A model generated the notes under the pieces. That model was not told where the DNA came from. It saw nothing but the letters and a program-made list of their open reading frames with translations, and made no database searches. Positions 41,213 to 51,794 of a stretch of DNA of 64,000 nucleotides are shown one piece after another. How positions within the stretch are numbered: position 1 is the stretch's first letter; every line of letters starts with the position of its first letter. The DNA comes from Poteriospumella lacustris (taxonomy: Eukaryota > Sar > Chrysophyceae > Chromulinales > Dinobryaceae), in contig SMOI01000123.1 in the NCBI GenBank assembly GCA_008000375.1, forward strand, positions 1 through 64,000. Direction: 5' to 3'. A program made the position numbers and the translations under genes.

Positions 41213-42174
41213 TGCTTTTTGTGGGTGTGGTTGGTGGCATGGCCTCTCGCTGTCTGAGCCAACCCCGAGCTCGGAAAGGCTCAATGGATGAATTTGGCAT
41301 GAATTAAACGGGGCCAATCACCATCACAAATAGTAAAGTTGGCTTTAGTACACTTATAAAAATGTCGAAGGCTCAGGAAAACGAAGCTTTGGTTGCCTCC
41401 CTCTCCCAGGAGTTGAACAACTTGAAGGTATATCGCACAAGAATGCCAGCGTTGAGCGAAATATGGCAATCACACTGAATTATGATTTCGATTTTCGTAG
41501 GGTGCCTCCACCGATTTCAAGGCTGATCTCAGCGGATTGAACTTCTCTGCTGCCAGAGAGCTTGATCTCGATGGTGCCAGAAAGGCCATCATCGCCTTTG
41601 TGCCTTTCCGCCAGTTGAAGGACTTCCACAAGGTCCAGCCCAGACTTATTCGCGAGTTGGAGAAGAAGTTCAGGTAATAATGATTGACCTCGACGAAACT
41701 GACACGATCAGTGCTAACTTCAGTGCACGATTCGCTATTTCTTTGCTGTTCTTGTTTTGTTACGATCTTTAGCGGCCGCCACATCGTCGTTGTCGGCCAA
41801 CGCACCATCCTCCCCAAGTCCGCCAGCAGATCTTCTGGTTTGAAGGGTCCTCGTCCTAGATCCAGAACCCTTACTGCCGTCCACGATGCTATCTTGGAGG
41901 TAAGTCACGCCGTCTCGACGTTCTAAGTTCTTGCTGGCACGAATGGATCGCTAACATATGCCTTGTTGTTGCTTGCCTTTAGGACATCGTCTACCCTACC
42001 GAGATCGTCGGCAAGAGAATGAGATACAAGGTTGATGGCTCCAAGACCCTCAAGGTCTTGCTTGACCCCAAGGACCTTGTGAACGTCGAGACCAAGTTGG
42101 ACACCTTCAGCAAGGTCTACAAGCACATCACCAATAAAGACGTCGTTTTCGAGTTCCCCGTCGAGAACGCGTAA
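41213..42174 (+). repeat. eS7 inverted duplication, left arm (962 bp)
   Basis: It is the inverted counterpart of 42749-43710. The match runs from 149 bp upstream of the ATG through all three introns to the stop codon. No mismatch was found where I compared the copies. Beyond the stop, similarity decays within ~45 bp; outside 41213 the flanks are unrelated. Confidence 0.92.
41362..42174 (+). CDS. RPS7: 40S ribosomal protein eS7, copy A (four exons)
   Basis: Exons are 41362-41427, 41501-41673, 41773-41899 and 41983-42174. The introns (73, 99 and 83 bp) all have GT-AG ends, and the product is 185 residues. The eS7 family is clear from the AAREL segment, [34 protein letters not shown] across the second junction, [12 protein letters not shown], and [29 protein letters not shown] near the end. 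It is a small-subunit protein needed for 18S rRNA processing. The start is immediately preceded by a TTATAAAA stretch. Copy B lies tail-to-tail at 42749-43561 and encodes the same protein. Confidence 0.97.
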
Positions 42175-42748
42175 TCGCGCCTTCGATACATATGTAACTA
42201 AATAAGCCAGCTCAATAAACTGCTTCTTCTGTTTTGTTTGGATTTTAAGTCGAATTCTCTTCGGTTCTTCACTTCATTTGTTTTCTTTTTCGCAGAGCCC
42301 GTCACATGTCCCTCTGATCCTTGGTGGGAGACATGCTATCGAGGAATGATAACCTCTTGATGAATACTTCTCTCATGTTTTCCGTGCCTGAAGAAGGGTG
42401 TGCGTGTCTTCGTCCTGCTTGTCATCGTGATCTGAAGCGTTGTGTGCCGTGAGCCGGCCGGCATAATCTACATCTATTTGTAACTCCCGCAAACTCAACA
42501 CATCACTCGCCTTCAAATACTCTTCTTCACACTATCATGTGGGCAGAAGGATCATGACTGCGTGGATTTAGTTTGTCTATTGTGGTTTAAAGTTTCTTTG
42601 ATCTTTGTGACTCCGCGTCGGCAAAGAGGACACATAGAATCAACTATGGTCAATGAGAACCTAGAATTCGATTGAAAACAATACCCAACAAACAATCCGA
42701 AGCTGTATATAGCTGGCTTACTTAGTTACATATGTATCGAAGGCGAGT
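42175..42748. other. Unique spacer between the inverted eS7 genes
   Basis: This 574-bp loop contains the two different 3' UTRs. The first ~45 bp next to each stop are similar but with substitutions; the centre is unique. No gene, snoRNA or transposon end is recognised. Confidence 0.6.
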
Positions 42749-43561
42749 TTACGCGTTCTCGACGGGGAACTCGAAAACGACGTCTTTATTGGTGATGTGC
42801 TTGTAGACCTTGCTGAAGGTGTCCAACTTGGTCTCGACGTTCACAAGGTCCTTGGGGTCAAGCAAGACCTTGAGGGTCTTGGAGCCATCAACCTTGTATC
42901 TCATTCTCTTGCCGACGATCTCGGTAGGGTAGACGATGTCCTAAAGGCAAGCAACAACAAGGCATATGTTAGCGATCCATTCGTGCCAGCAAGAACTTAG
43001 AACGTCGAGACGGCGTGACTTACCTCCAAGATAGCATCGTGGACGGCAGTAAGGGTTCTGGATCTAGGACGAGGACCCTTCAAACCAGAAGATCTGCTGG
43101 CGGACTTGGGGAGGATGGTGCGTTGGCCGACAACGACGATGTGGCGGCCGCTAAAGATCGTAACAAAACAAGAACAGCAAAGAAATAGCGAATCGTGCAC
43201 TGAAGTTAGCACTGATCGTGTCAGTTTCGTCGAGGTCAATCATTATTACCTGAACTTCTTCTCCAACTCGCGAATAAGTCTGGGCTGGACCTTGTGGAAG
43301 TCCTTCAACTGGCGGAAAGGCACAAAGGCGATGATGGCCTTTCTGGCACCATCGAGATCAAGCTCTCTGGCAGCAGAGAAGTTCAATCCGCTGAGATCAG
43401 CCTTGAAATCGGTGGAGGCACCCTACGAAAATCGAAATCATAATTCAGTGTGATTGCCATATTTCGCTCAACGCTGGCATTCTTGTGCGATATACCTTCA
43501 AGTTGTTCAACTCCTGGGAGAGGGAGGCAACCAAAGCTTCGTTTTCCTGAGCCTTCGACAT
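42749..43561 (-). CDS. RPS7: 40S ribosomal protein eS7, copy B (four exons)
   Basis: Exons are 43561-43496, 43422-43250, 43150-43024 and 42940-42749. The span is the same 813 bp as copy A, and the 185-residue product and all three introns are identical. Only the 3' UTR and distal flanks differ, so both copies may be expressed with different polyadenylation contexts. Codon use is C/G-ending, as usual for ribosomal proteins. Confidence 0.97.
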
Positions 43562-43710
43562 TTTTATAAGTGTACTAAAGCCAACTTTACTATTTGTGAT
43601 GGTGATTGGCCCCGTTTAATTCATGCCAAATTCATCCATTGAGCCTTTCCGAGCTCGGGGTTGGCTCAGACAGCGAGAGGCCATGCCACCAACCACACCC
43701 ACAAAAAGCA
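42749..43710 (-). repeat. eS7 inverted duplication, right arm (962 bp)
   Basis: It is the inverted match of 41213-42174. The outer edge is sharp: at 43711 the sequence switches to DNA unrelated to that left of 41213. Confidence 0.92.
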
Positions 43711-43905
43711 TGGACAAGTCGGAAAACGCTTTCCTTGCAAAAACGCGTTTCATTGTCTGGGAGAGGTATGACACCCACTTGTTGGGTAAATCTGTGCTGA
43801 GTAGCAGTGTGTGCGACAGGTTTGGACATCCCTCCACCCTCAGATCATTCTTATATATATTATCATGGAAGAGTTTTAAACACGCAGCACGCACATTTCC
43901 CATAT

Positions 43906-45208
43906 CTAATATCTACTTGCTTGTAGCACAAATTCCAGTTCTGTTGCCTTGTTGTTGACGCACGAGAACATCACCAACTTATTCGCCAGTTCCTTGTGAC
44001 CAGATTCAACTGCTTTGTCAATGGGAGATGCTCCACATTTGTCCAAAGAGAAAACATCGAACAAAATTCGAGAATCATTCAGCAGCAGTTGGCATACTTT
44101 GTGCTCCCCTGCGGCCGCGGCGAGATGAAGAGCGGATTCCCCTTGTGAATTTACCGTTGTGGCCTGCTTTTCGTTCAATATCGGCAAGAGAAGAGAGACA
44201 ATCTCGTCATAACCCCTGAGTAAGACAGCGAGGAAGAGAGCGTTCAAAAGTGTTCACATCGTCGCGCATATCGTGGTGGTGACCTTACCCTAAGCACGCG
44301 TAGTGAAACGGCGACAATCCATACTCGTTAGCTATGGAAATATCAACTGAAGGTTGTTGGATTAATAGCTGAACGATAGTTTTATGCCCATGCTGTGCTG
44401 CATAATGAAGGGCGGTGTTGCCGTTGTTAGCTTGTTGATTGACGCTGATTCTGCTCAGTTTCAAAATGTAGTTTGCTGTATCGTAGGCGCCATGACTTGC
44501 CGCTCTGTGTAAAGCTGTCATCCCAGAACTCGACACCTCGCCACTTACGTTTGGGATGCTTGAGCCACAATCTGATGATATCCCACAATCTTGGGTCTTC
44601 TGTGTAATATAAGCGACAATCGCGTGAAAATCGCCTGCAGTTGCAAGTTGCAGTGGGGTCAGGCCCTCATCGTTTTGTACATCGAGCGCTTCAGCACCAA
44701 GCAAATCTCCAAAATATTGCACGCATTCAATATGTCCTCCCCACGCAGCATAATGAAGGCAAGTATTTCCCTTTCCGTCTTTTGCTCCGACAATATCAGT
44801 TAGTGGGAGGTGGGCGTTTGTTGCCGAAACCAGAACTCGAACTGTCTCCAATTGACCATGAAAGGCGGCCAACATTAATGCGGTCTTAGCCTCTCCATCT
44901 GTCCTTATCAAAACCAATCTCGAAACATCTGCAGCTTCTTTGGGATACGACAGTAGGGCCTTGCAAACATCAGCGAATCCTTTTTTTGCTGCGGAATGAA
45001 GTGAGGTCAGTCCATTCACTTTTGCAAACAAATCGATGCTGTCGCTACTCCTAAGAATCGCACTAACTCGTCCCAATTGACCCTTGGATGATGCCATGAA
45101 CAGGTTTTTCTCGAGACTGGGGGTTTCTCTTGCAGCAACTTCGGGTGCTGTGTCGCGGCCTCGAAGGTTGTGATCATAAACATCGAACGCATTAATGTAT
45201 CCGCTCAT
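43906..45208 (-). CDS. Ankyrin repeat protein (two exons)
   Basis: Exons are 45208-44289 and 44215-43906. The 73-bp intron (GTAAG...CTCAG) joins LGGYDE in frame, giving 409 residues. About nine ankyrin repeats fill almost the whole protein; typical G-TPLH-type cores are GLTSLHSAAKKG, GNTCLHYAAWGG, GLTPLQLA, GMTALHRAASHG, GNTALHYAAQHG, GLSPFHYACLGG and ESALHLAAAAGE. No TM, kinase or other domain is visible. It is presumably a cytosolic protein-binding scaffold; partners are unknown. Confidence 0.88.
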
Positions 45209-45525
45209 CTTCGATGCTCACAATTGAATGCTTTTCTTTGTGTTTGGAATGGAGAAGTGGCCGTTTACTCCACTGTTGTGACATTTTGATGATTGATTGA
45301 TGAGCAAACTCGATCGTCATGATGACGACGACTTGGCCGCTTCGGTTGTCGTCGTCGCCATGCACCTCTCACACGAACAGCTGTCAGAACACACAACATG
45401 CCTACTCAGAGTGGCGAAAACAGCAAGACAGTCTGAATAGTTATCACTTTACACCTTTACCGCTGGCATTCGAAAACAACGTGCTTTATGTACATTTGGC
45501 AAGAATCCCTTTCCACTCATACCGG

Positions 45526-46556
45526 CTACTTGTATGAAAGAGGAGGCTCTCCCAAAAAAGTTGACAAAGATGTCAAATACGCTTGTATAGTGCCTTCCAC
45601 CTGACAGAGATCAACAGACAGGGACAATGTAAGGACATAAGCACTGTTTTACGGCTTGGAAAACAGCGATACCTTTACGAAATTAATGAATTCATTCGAA
45701 TCCATTTTCCCAGAGTGACCCCCAAACTGAACTAAAGCTGTTTCAACCATTGCTTCAGACAGTTGTCCCATATTCTATTGCCAAGAGTTGAAATTATTTG
45801 CTTCTTGAAATTAAACAGACCGGTGCACTTACTTGCATCCAAAACTCCATATTCTGCAAAGGGACCTCCTCCTTTTGAGCCGCAATCATTGAGTCAATTA
45901 TCAATTGCCTGAGATTTTCCCTATCAGAAACCACAAACCACAAACCACATAGACAAAGCAAAGATTATTCGAAGTCTCGTGTCACATGGATGGGGAATGA
46001 ACTTACTTCGGCAAGTAGCCACTACCGGAAACTTTGCCAGTGTCATACATTAGGAAGAGAACTACACGAAAGCAAATAGCATTAGATGGCTATCAAAATC
46101 GACAATGCAACATAACTTACATCGAATATGATCATCCAATGACGAACTCCGGAAGAATGCCACAGCACACATGAACTCCTCTTGGTCAAGAACCGAGTCT
46201 TTCTTAAAGTCCAACGCTGCGAAGAATTTGGGGAAAATATACTTCCGAAAATAGGTACTGTTGAGTACGGAGGGCAGCTAATCATAATACAAGAAACATT
46301 TAGTCATTGACGATTGAAAAATATGGGCGGGTTGTGATGATACTACTCTGCAAAAAGCGTCCAAGGATATTGTCTCGGCATTTTCACTGAGAAGGCACAT
46401 GAGAAGAATGACAAATGATCAGACGATTCCCTTCGAGATAAAATCGAACCTTAAGTCCCTAAACTTCGACTTGAGATCTGCTGCATCTGACAGGGTCAAC
46501 TGCTGATAGGCTTGTTCGTATTTTGGTAAGGGGTTGAAGGAACCTTTGTTTCCCAT
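45526..46556 (-). CDS. N-myristoylated EF-hand protein (seven short exons)
   Basis: I assembled seven exons: 46556-46450, 46386-46347, 46277-46121, 46061-46007, 45920-45833, 45774-45673 and 45600-45526. All introns are GT-AG and 58-86 bp long, and every junction keeps the frame, giving 207 residues. The protein begins MGNKGS, an N-myristoylation signal. A helical N-terminus is followed by an EF-hand with a good loop (DFKKDSVLDQEEF). Two more EF-like segments have degenerate loops (LMYDTGKVSGSGYLP and FGGHSGKMDSNEF). Overall it resembles calcineurin-B/CHP-like proteins or the N-terminal part of MEAK7-type proteins. A Ca2+-dependent membrane-associated regulator is likely; the partner is unknown. 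Confidence 0.78.
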
Positions 46557-47108
46557 TGTAACTCGCACGAAACTTGGTCAAAGTGGAGGCACTAATAAAA
46601 TAATCGAACTCCGAATTGACGGGCCCTCCATTAAAAGTGTGATTTCTTCACTTGACCCCCTTGTCAAGTCTATTTTTTTCATTCCACAACGACGAGACTT
46701 TGGACGTCGGAGTCCAATTCCCAACAGCAGCAGCACCGCGCATGATGACGATGACAAAACGCGACCGTTACAATTTTGGTTCCGAGTGGATGGGGCACGA
46801 AGGAACCAAGAATTTGGTCGCGGATACCAGGAAACGTTAAGGTTTGCAGTTCATTCATTCGGCTGCCGCTCCGTTTACAGTCCATCCACCACCACCAGCA
46901 GTATTGCAGTCTGTTATACAGGCCTAGCGAGTGGCTAAGTTTTTCAGAGAAAGTTAAAGCGTCGCGAGTGAGGGGCATTTTTGGTTGCATCTGCCCAACC
47001 AACTAAAAGAGTTCAACACCTTCGCTGAAGCGGTATAACTGTCGACAAAATTATTTATGTTGCTTCAAGAAAAGCTATTTTGATTTCATTTGGCTTTTTT
47101 CATACAAT
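46557..47108. other. Divergent promoter region between the EF-hand and coiled-coil genes
   Basis: This 550-bp region separates two head-to-head start codons and presumably contains both promoters. A 134-codon frame across 46534-46938 overlaps the EF-hand start antisense and shows no family features. Confidence 0.4.
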
Positions 47109-48035
47109 ATGCCTTCCATTGCTCTCTTCATCAAGGAGCTCTTGGCTGAAGAGAAATATGACGGAACATTCACTGGAAAAATCGATGAACGCATCAGTGT
47201 CCTGAATGCTGCTCAGTTACAGGGTCTTTACAGTCATCTTTCAAAGACAGCAGGGGAGTCAAAAACTGAATTATGGCGTTCGGCGAATCAAGACATCGTC
47301 GACCGCATCAAAGACACGTTGGAAGCGCGAATGAGGCAGGTGGCCGCAGAACAAAAAATTCTCGAGGAATATAGACTTCAAGAAAAACAAAAGAAAATGG
47401 CAGTTGTTGAAGCTGAGCGAGAAAAAGATCGAGTTCAACAAATGATTTATCAAAAAGCGCACGATCAAGCTGAAAAAGAAGTCAGAGACCAAGAAATGGC
47501 ACGCGAGGCAAAAGAAAAATTGGACATTATGCAACGTGTTTTTCAAGCAGAGGAGAAGCGAAATAAGTGTTTGATGTGGACTGCTGGATTATTTGTTCTT
47601 GGCCTGGCGGTGGTTGTTGTCGGAGTTTATTTCTTGGCGGATGCCAATATAATGTTTATCGGAGCCGGAGTTGGATTGGTTGTTATAATTTGTGTCGGGT
47701 TGATTATTTATGCTATGAGGTTGACCAATATTAAACCTCAACAAGTTTTGCCGGAAGATATTGAGGCTCAAATCAACAAACGCGAAGAAGAATTGCAAGA
47801 ACAAGCATATCTTGCTTTGAAGGAAAAGGAGAAGAAGTTTGAGGAACAAGAGCTGCGAGATAAGATGGAAAGAAAGAAACGAAGGCATCAAAGAAAGGAA
47901 CAGCAGCAGTACGAAATGGAACTTATGGAGCAGCAGCGACAGGAGCGCTTAAAAATGGCGCGAGAAGTTGTTGAACGCCAGCAGCACCAAAGTGAATCAT
48001 TGCAGTCTGTCGATGGCGACAGTGTGGGAGAATAG
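47109..48035 (+). CDS. Two-TM protein flanked by coiled coils
   Basis: The product is 308 residues from the ATG at 47109. Residues ~70-155 are a charged coiled coil (Glu/Lys/Gln heptads). Two adjacent TM helices follow (~158-178 and ~183-205) with a short loop, then a second long coiled coil to ~295. Both coiled coils must be on the same side of the membrane, giving a hairpin-anchored tether. No targeting signal or known family is recognised. It uses GAA/AAA codons, in contrast to the GAG/AAG-rich CFAP58 coiled coils beside it. A membrane-shaping or tethering role is inference. Confidence 0.75.
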   Translation: MPSIALFIKELLAEEKYDGTFTGKIDERISVLNAAQLQGLYSHLSKTAGESKTELWRSANQDIVDRIKDTLEARMRQVAAEQKILEEYRLQEKQKKMAVVEAEREKDRVQQMIYQKAHDQAEKEVRDQEMAREAKEKLDIMQRVFQAEEKRNKCLMWTAGLFVLGLAVVVVGVYFLADANIMFIGAGVGLVVIICVGLIIYAMRLTNIKPQQVLPEDIEAQINKREEELQEQAYLALKEKEKKFEEQELRDKMERKKRRHQRKEQQQYEMELMEQQRQERLKMAREVVERQQHQSESLQSVDGDSVGE

Positions 48036-48320
48036 CGCATTTAGCTTCGGCTAATGTCAACCACAGCACTAAAGTGTTCACCAGTTGCACAAAATGTAAA
48101 TTTGTAAATAGGCGATTTTTCTTTGGGAAAGGAGAGAAGAGGAGAACCAACAAAAAACGCGTTTTCTATGTCGGTGGGGTTTTCCCGATTGTGACCGTTT
48201 CGTCTGAGCTGCTGCCGTTTTGATTCTGCTGCTGATTTTAGCGAGGATGAATGCTCGTCAGTTGGTCGATTCTGATCGCTTGTGTTTCACCTTAAAAAAG
48301 GATAATTGCCATCACTTTGA

Positions 48321-51300
48321 CCATTTCTTTTGTTGCTCCATACGGTCGATAGTGCCTGTCAGCATTTTCCAGTGCATCCCGTGTGAAATTCATTAGGAAC
48401 ACCTCGTTGGCCCACAATGGTAAGATCGATGTTCACGGACAATGCTATGCTGCAACCATCTCTGATATATCTCTCTGGTATGCAATAGGACGACGATCAT
48501 AGCCATGATCAGGACGTGGACAAGACCGGTAAGGGTCAGGGCGGTCCGTCGGCGGAAGACTTTGAGAATGACTTGCAGATGAGCGCGTCGGCGTTCGAAG
48601 CGCTGGAACGCGACTTCCAAGAAGTGTTGAGTGACTTGATGGTGGATGAGAGCTTGGAGAAGTTCCGTCTAGAGTACGAGAAGCTTCATCGGGCGTTGAA
48701 GAAGTCGCACGAACAGGAGAAGCGACTGGTGAAGAAATGCAAAGAGCTGAACGCGGAGATTCTGAACAACCAGGCGAAAATCAAGACAGCACTGCGCTTG
48801 TCGCAAGACGACCAGAAAACCATCACGCATTTGCAAAAGGAAATGGAGAAAACATGGAAACTGGTGTATGCGTCGCAGGAGAAAGAGACTCTGGCCAAGA
48901 GCACGATCTCGCAACTGAAAGAGGAAATGGTGAACCTCAGCAAGCTGGTGGAGAAAGGTGCGGGGTTGAGTCTGACGCAAGAGAACATGGTGAAGGAGCT
49001 GCGCCAAGCGAAGGAAGAGTTGCAGCGCCAAGTGGACGAGAAGGCGTCGGCCATGGTGCTGTTGGAGGGCCAGTTGGTCGCGCAGCACAAGGTGCAGGAG
49101 GAACTGCGGACGGAGCGCGAGGAGAACCTGCGTGTGATCGCGGAGCTGCGCGAACGTGTTTCGGCGAAGGAAGGTGACAATATCCGCGAGGTGAAGCGCC
49201 GCGAGAAGACCCAAAAGGAGCTGCAGGACGCGCGCAACCGCCTAGAAGACCGCGCGCGACACGAGGAAGAGCTGCAGCGCGAGATCGAGAAGCAAAAGGG
49301 TGTGACGCACCAGCTGGAGCTTCAGATGCTGGAGCTGCGACAGACGATCGATCGGAATGCAAAGGAGTACGAGGCGGTACAGAGCCGAGCCACGAAGGTA
49401 AGCGACGGATGTGCCACTTCGCGTATCGGTGTCGTTGGCGTTGTGCTGATCAGCCCATCCGGTGTGTATAGTTGAGCGAGGACCTGGACAACCAAGGCAC
49501 GAACAATCGCAAGCTGCTGGCGCAGATTCAGAACCTGGAGAAGGAGATGAAGCTGAAGCACATCGAGATCGGCCGACTGAACACGGAGAAGAACGTGTTG
49601 GAGCGCAAGGTGGACAAGGAACACCGGTCGGCGCTGCGGTACCAACAAATGGCGGAGGAGATGAAGACACCGTTGGCGTTGGCGCATGCGGAGATCGACT
49701 CGTTGAAGAAGGACCTGTTGGGCGCCCATCGCCACGAGTTGGAGATCAGCAAGGAGGCCGAGAAGGTGGCACACGAGAAGGAGATCCAGATGCGCGCGAC
49801 CGAGAAAGCGGAGGCGCGCACGAAGGAGGAGCAGGAGAGAGTGCTGGAGCAGGAGCGACTCGCGAAGGCGCTGCAGGTGGAAGTGAACTCGTACCGCCAG
49901 GAGGTGGGCCGACTGCGCCAGGCGATCTTCCAGGTGGAGAAAGACCGCGAGCGTCTGTCGAACGAAGTGACGGAGCACCGTGGACAGTTCATCTCGGCGC
50001 AAGAAGACTTGAAGCTGAAGGACATCCAGATCTCGGAGCTGAACAAGAACCTGAACGAGAAGGAGCTGAAGCTGAAGCAGCAGAAGCAACTGTACGAGGC
50101 AGTCCGTGCCGACCGCAACCACTACTCGAAGGGACTGCTGGAGGCGCAAGACGAGATCGCCGAGCTGCGGAAGAAGTTCAAGATCATGGGCCACCAGATC
50201 GAGCAGCTGAAGGAAGAAATCGCATCGAAGGACGAGACGATTCTGAAGGAGCACTACGAAGCGCAGAAGGCCGAGAAGCAGCGCGAGAACAAGGAGAACG
50301 AGGTCGCGCGACTGAAGGAGCTGAACGAGCGCAACTTGGAGCTGATTCGACAGCAGGAAATGGAGCTGAAGAACCTGTCGTCGACGTTGCGTCGCATGGA
50401 CGAAGAGGCATTGGCGCAGCGGAAGGAGTACGACCAGGTGATCAACGAGCGCGATATCTTGGGCACGCAGTTGATTCGCCGCAACGACGAGCTGGCGCTG
50501 TTGTACGAGAAGCTGCGCATCCAGCAGAGCGCATTGAGCAAGGGCGAGGCAGCGTATGCGTCGCGCATGCAAGACATCCGGCTGCTGAAGATCAAGCTGC
50601 AAGACTCGGTGCGGGAGAACGCGCTGAACAAGGGCTCGGGTCCGCAGGTGGACGAGTTGAAGCGCGAGATCCTGCAGTATCAGCGCGAGCTGCTGCAGGA
50701 GAAGACGAAGGTGACGGCGCTGTCCGAAGAGTTGGAGAACCCGATGAACGTGCATCGGTGGCGCAAGCTGGAAGGCTCGGATCCGGCGACGTTCGAGCTG
50801 ATCCAGAAGATCCAGACCCTGCAGCGGCGGCTGATCTCGAAGACGGAGGAGGTCGTGGAGAAAGGCCTGATCATCCAAGAGAAGGAGAAGCTGTACAGCG
50901 AGCTGAAGGCGATTCTGGCGCGCCAGCCAGGTCCCGAAGTGGCGGAGCAGCTGTCGGTGTACCAGCAGAACCTGAAGAAGAAGAGCGCGCAGCTCAAGGC
51001 CATGGCAAGCGAGCTCAACATGTACCAGGCGCAGGTCAACGAGTACAAGTACGAGCAGGAGCGGCTACAGCGCGAGCTGACGGAGCTGAAGCGGAAGTAC
51101 TACTCGCAGAAGAAGAAGGAGAAGCTGCTGGAGGACCTGGAATACGGAGATGGCGGCAGCGGGTTTGTGGACGCGGTACCCGGACGCAGCAACAACTACT
51201 TCAACGCTGCGTCCGCGGGTAACCCTCAAGTTCCGGCGCTGCACTCGCGGACAACGCCGGCGGTTCTGCAGAACCAGCAGCTGGTAGCGGCGAAGTCAGC

Positions 51301-51346
51301 GCGCACGAAATACACGGGCGGCGGCTACGCCATCAAGTGAAGCGAC
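48321..51346 (+). repeat. CFAP58 inverted duplication, left arm (~3.0 kb)
   Basis: It is the inverted counterpart of 51795-54808. Exons and intron 1 are identical wherever I compared them. One base differs upstream (near 48351), and intron 2 differs by indels. Similarity ends abruptly a few bases after the stop codon and near 48321. Confidence 0.92.
48417..51340 (+). CDS. CFAP58: CFAP58 (cilia- and flagella-associated protein 58), copy A
   Basis: Exons are 48417-48419, 48489-49397 and 49472-51340, giving 926 residues. Exon 1 is only the ATG. The 69-bp intron 1 begins GTAAG directly after it, and exon 2 continues with an acidic/His segment. Intron 2 (74 bp) is in phase 0. The product is almost entirely coiled coil and matches CFAP58/CCDC147 over its length: FEALERDFQEVL, SLEKFRLEYEKLHRALKKS, LKQQKQLYEAVRADRNHYSK, ERDILGTQLIRRNDELALLYEK, ENPMNVHRWRKLEGSDP and EKEKLYSELKAILARQPGPE. 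The protein belongs to the axoneme/mastigoneme-anchoring machinery and is needed for flagellar motility. The tail adds a Gly/Ser/Asn-rich end. Confidence 0.95.
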
Positions 51347-51794
51347 TGGGGTCGAGATTGTAGAGGCTAGAAAGATGTCTAAGTATCTCTGTTGTTGTCG
51401 TTGTAGTTTGTAATTGCAGGTCTTGTATTCACTCATTTGTCATTTGTGAGTTCGTTTCCCCACCTTTCTTTGGCTGCGTATTACGCGTCTTCTTTCACTT
51501 TGTAAATGGTATATATTATGTGATGTATTGACGATCGTCTTCTCATTCGGAATGTTTGGTGAACTATTCTGATCTTCTGTGTCTTTCAGGTCTCAGACGA
51601 CAAGCTTCAATAGGCCGCCTATCCACTTGCTACACAAATTGCCTTGACAAGTCCATACCCATCACATATACAACACATTGTTCAATCTTTTACATTGTGG
51701 AGATAGCGTCACAATCAAAGCGAGGGAAACCAAATGACTATAGGAGAATCTACAATTACAATACTTCGACAACAGAGCCTTTTCAAGACCAATC
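51347..51794. other. Unique spacer between the inverted CFAP58 genes
   Basis: This ~450-bp AT-rich loop holds the two unrelated 3' UTRs. No gene or mobile-element end is recognised. Confidence 0.6.

Noticed and set aside
42175-42748. C/D-box snoRNA in the eS7 spacer (TGAT-like motifs near 42348)
   Set aside because: No paired C/D boxes with terminal stem could be identified by eye.
49322-51222. Long frames antisense (518 codons) and out of frame (586 codons) to CFAP58, repeated in copy B
   Set aside because: They arise from the GAG/AAG/CTG-rich coding sequence, show abnormal Leu/Gln/Arg or Gly/Ala/Arg composition, and lie over a clearly conserved gene.
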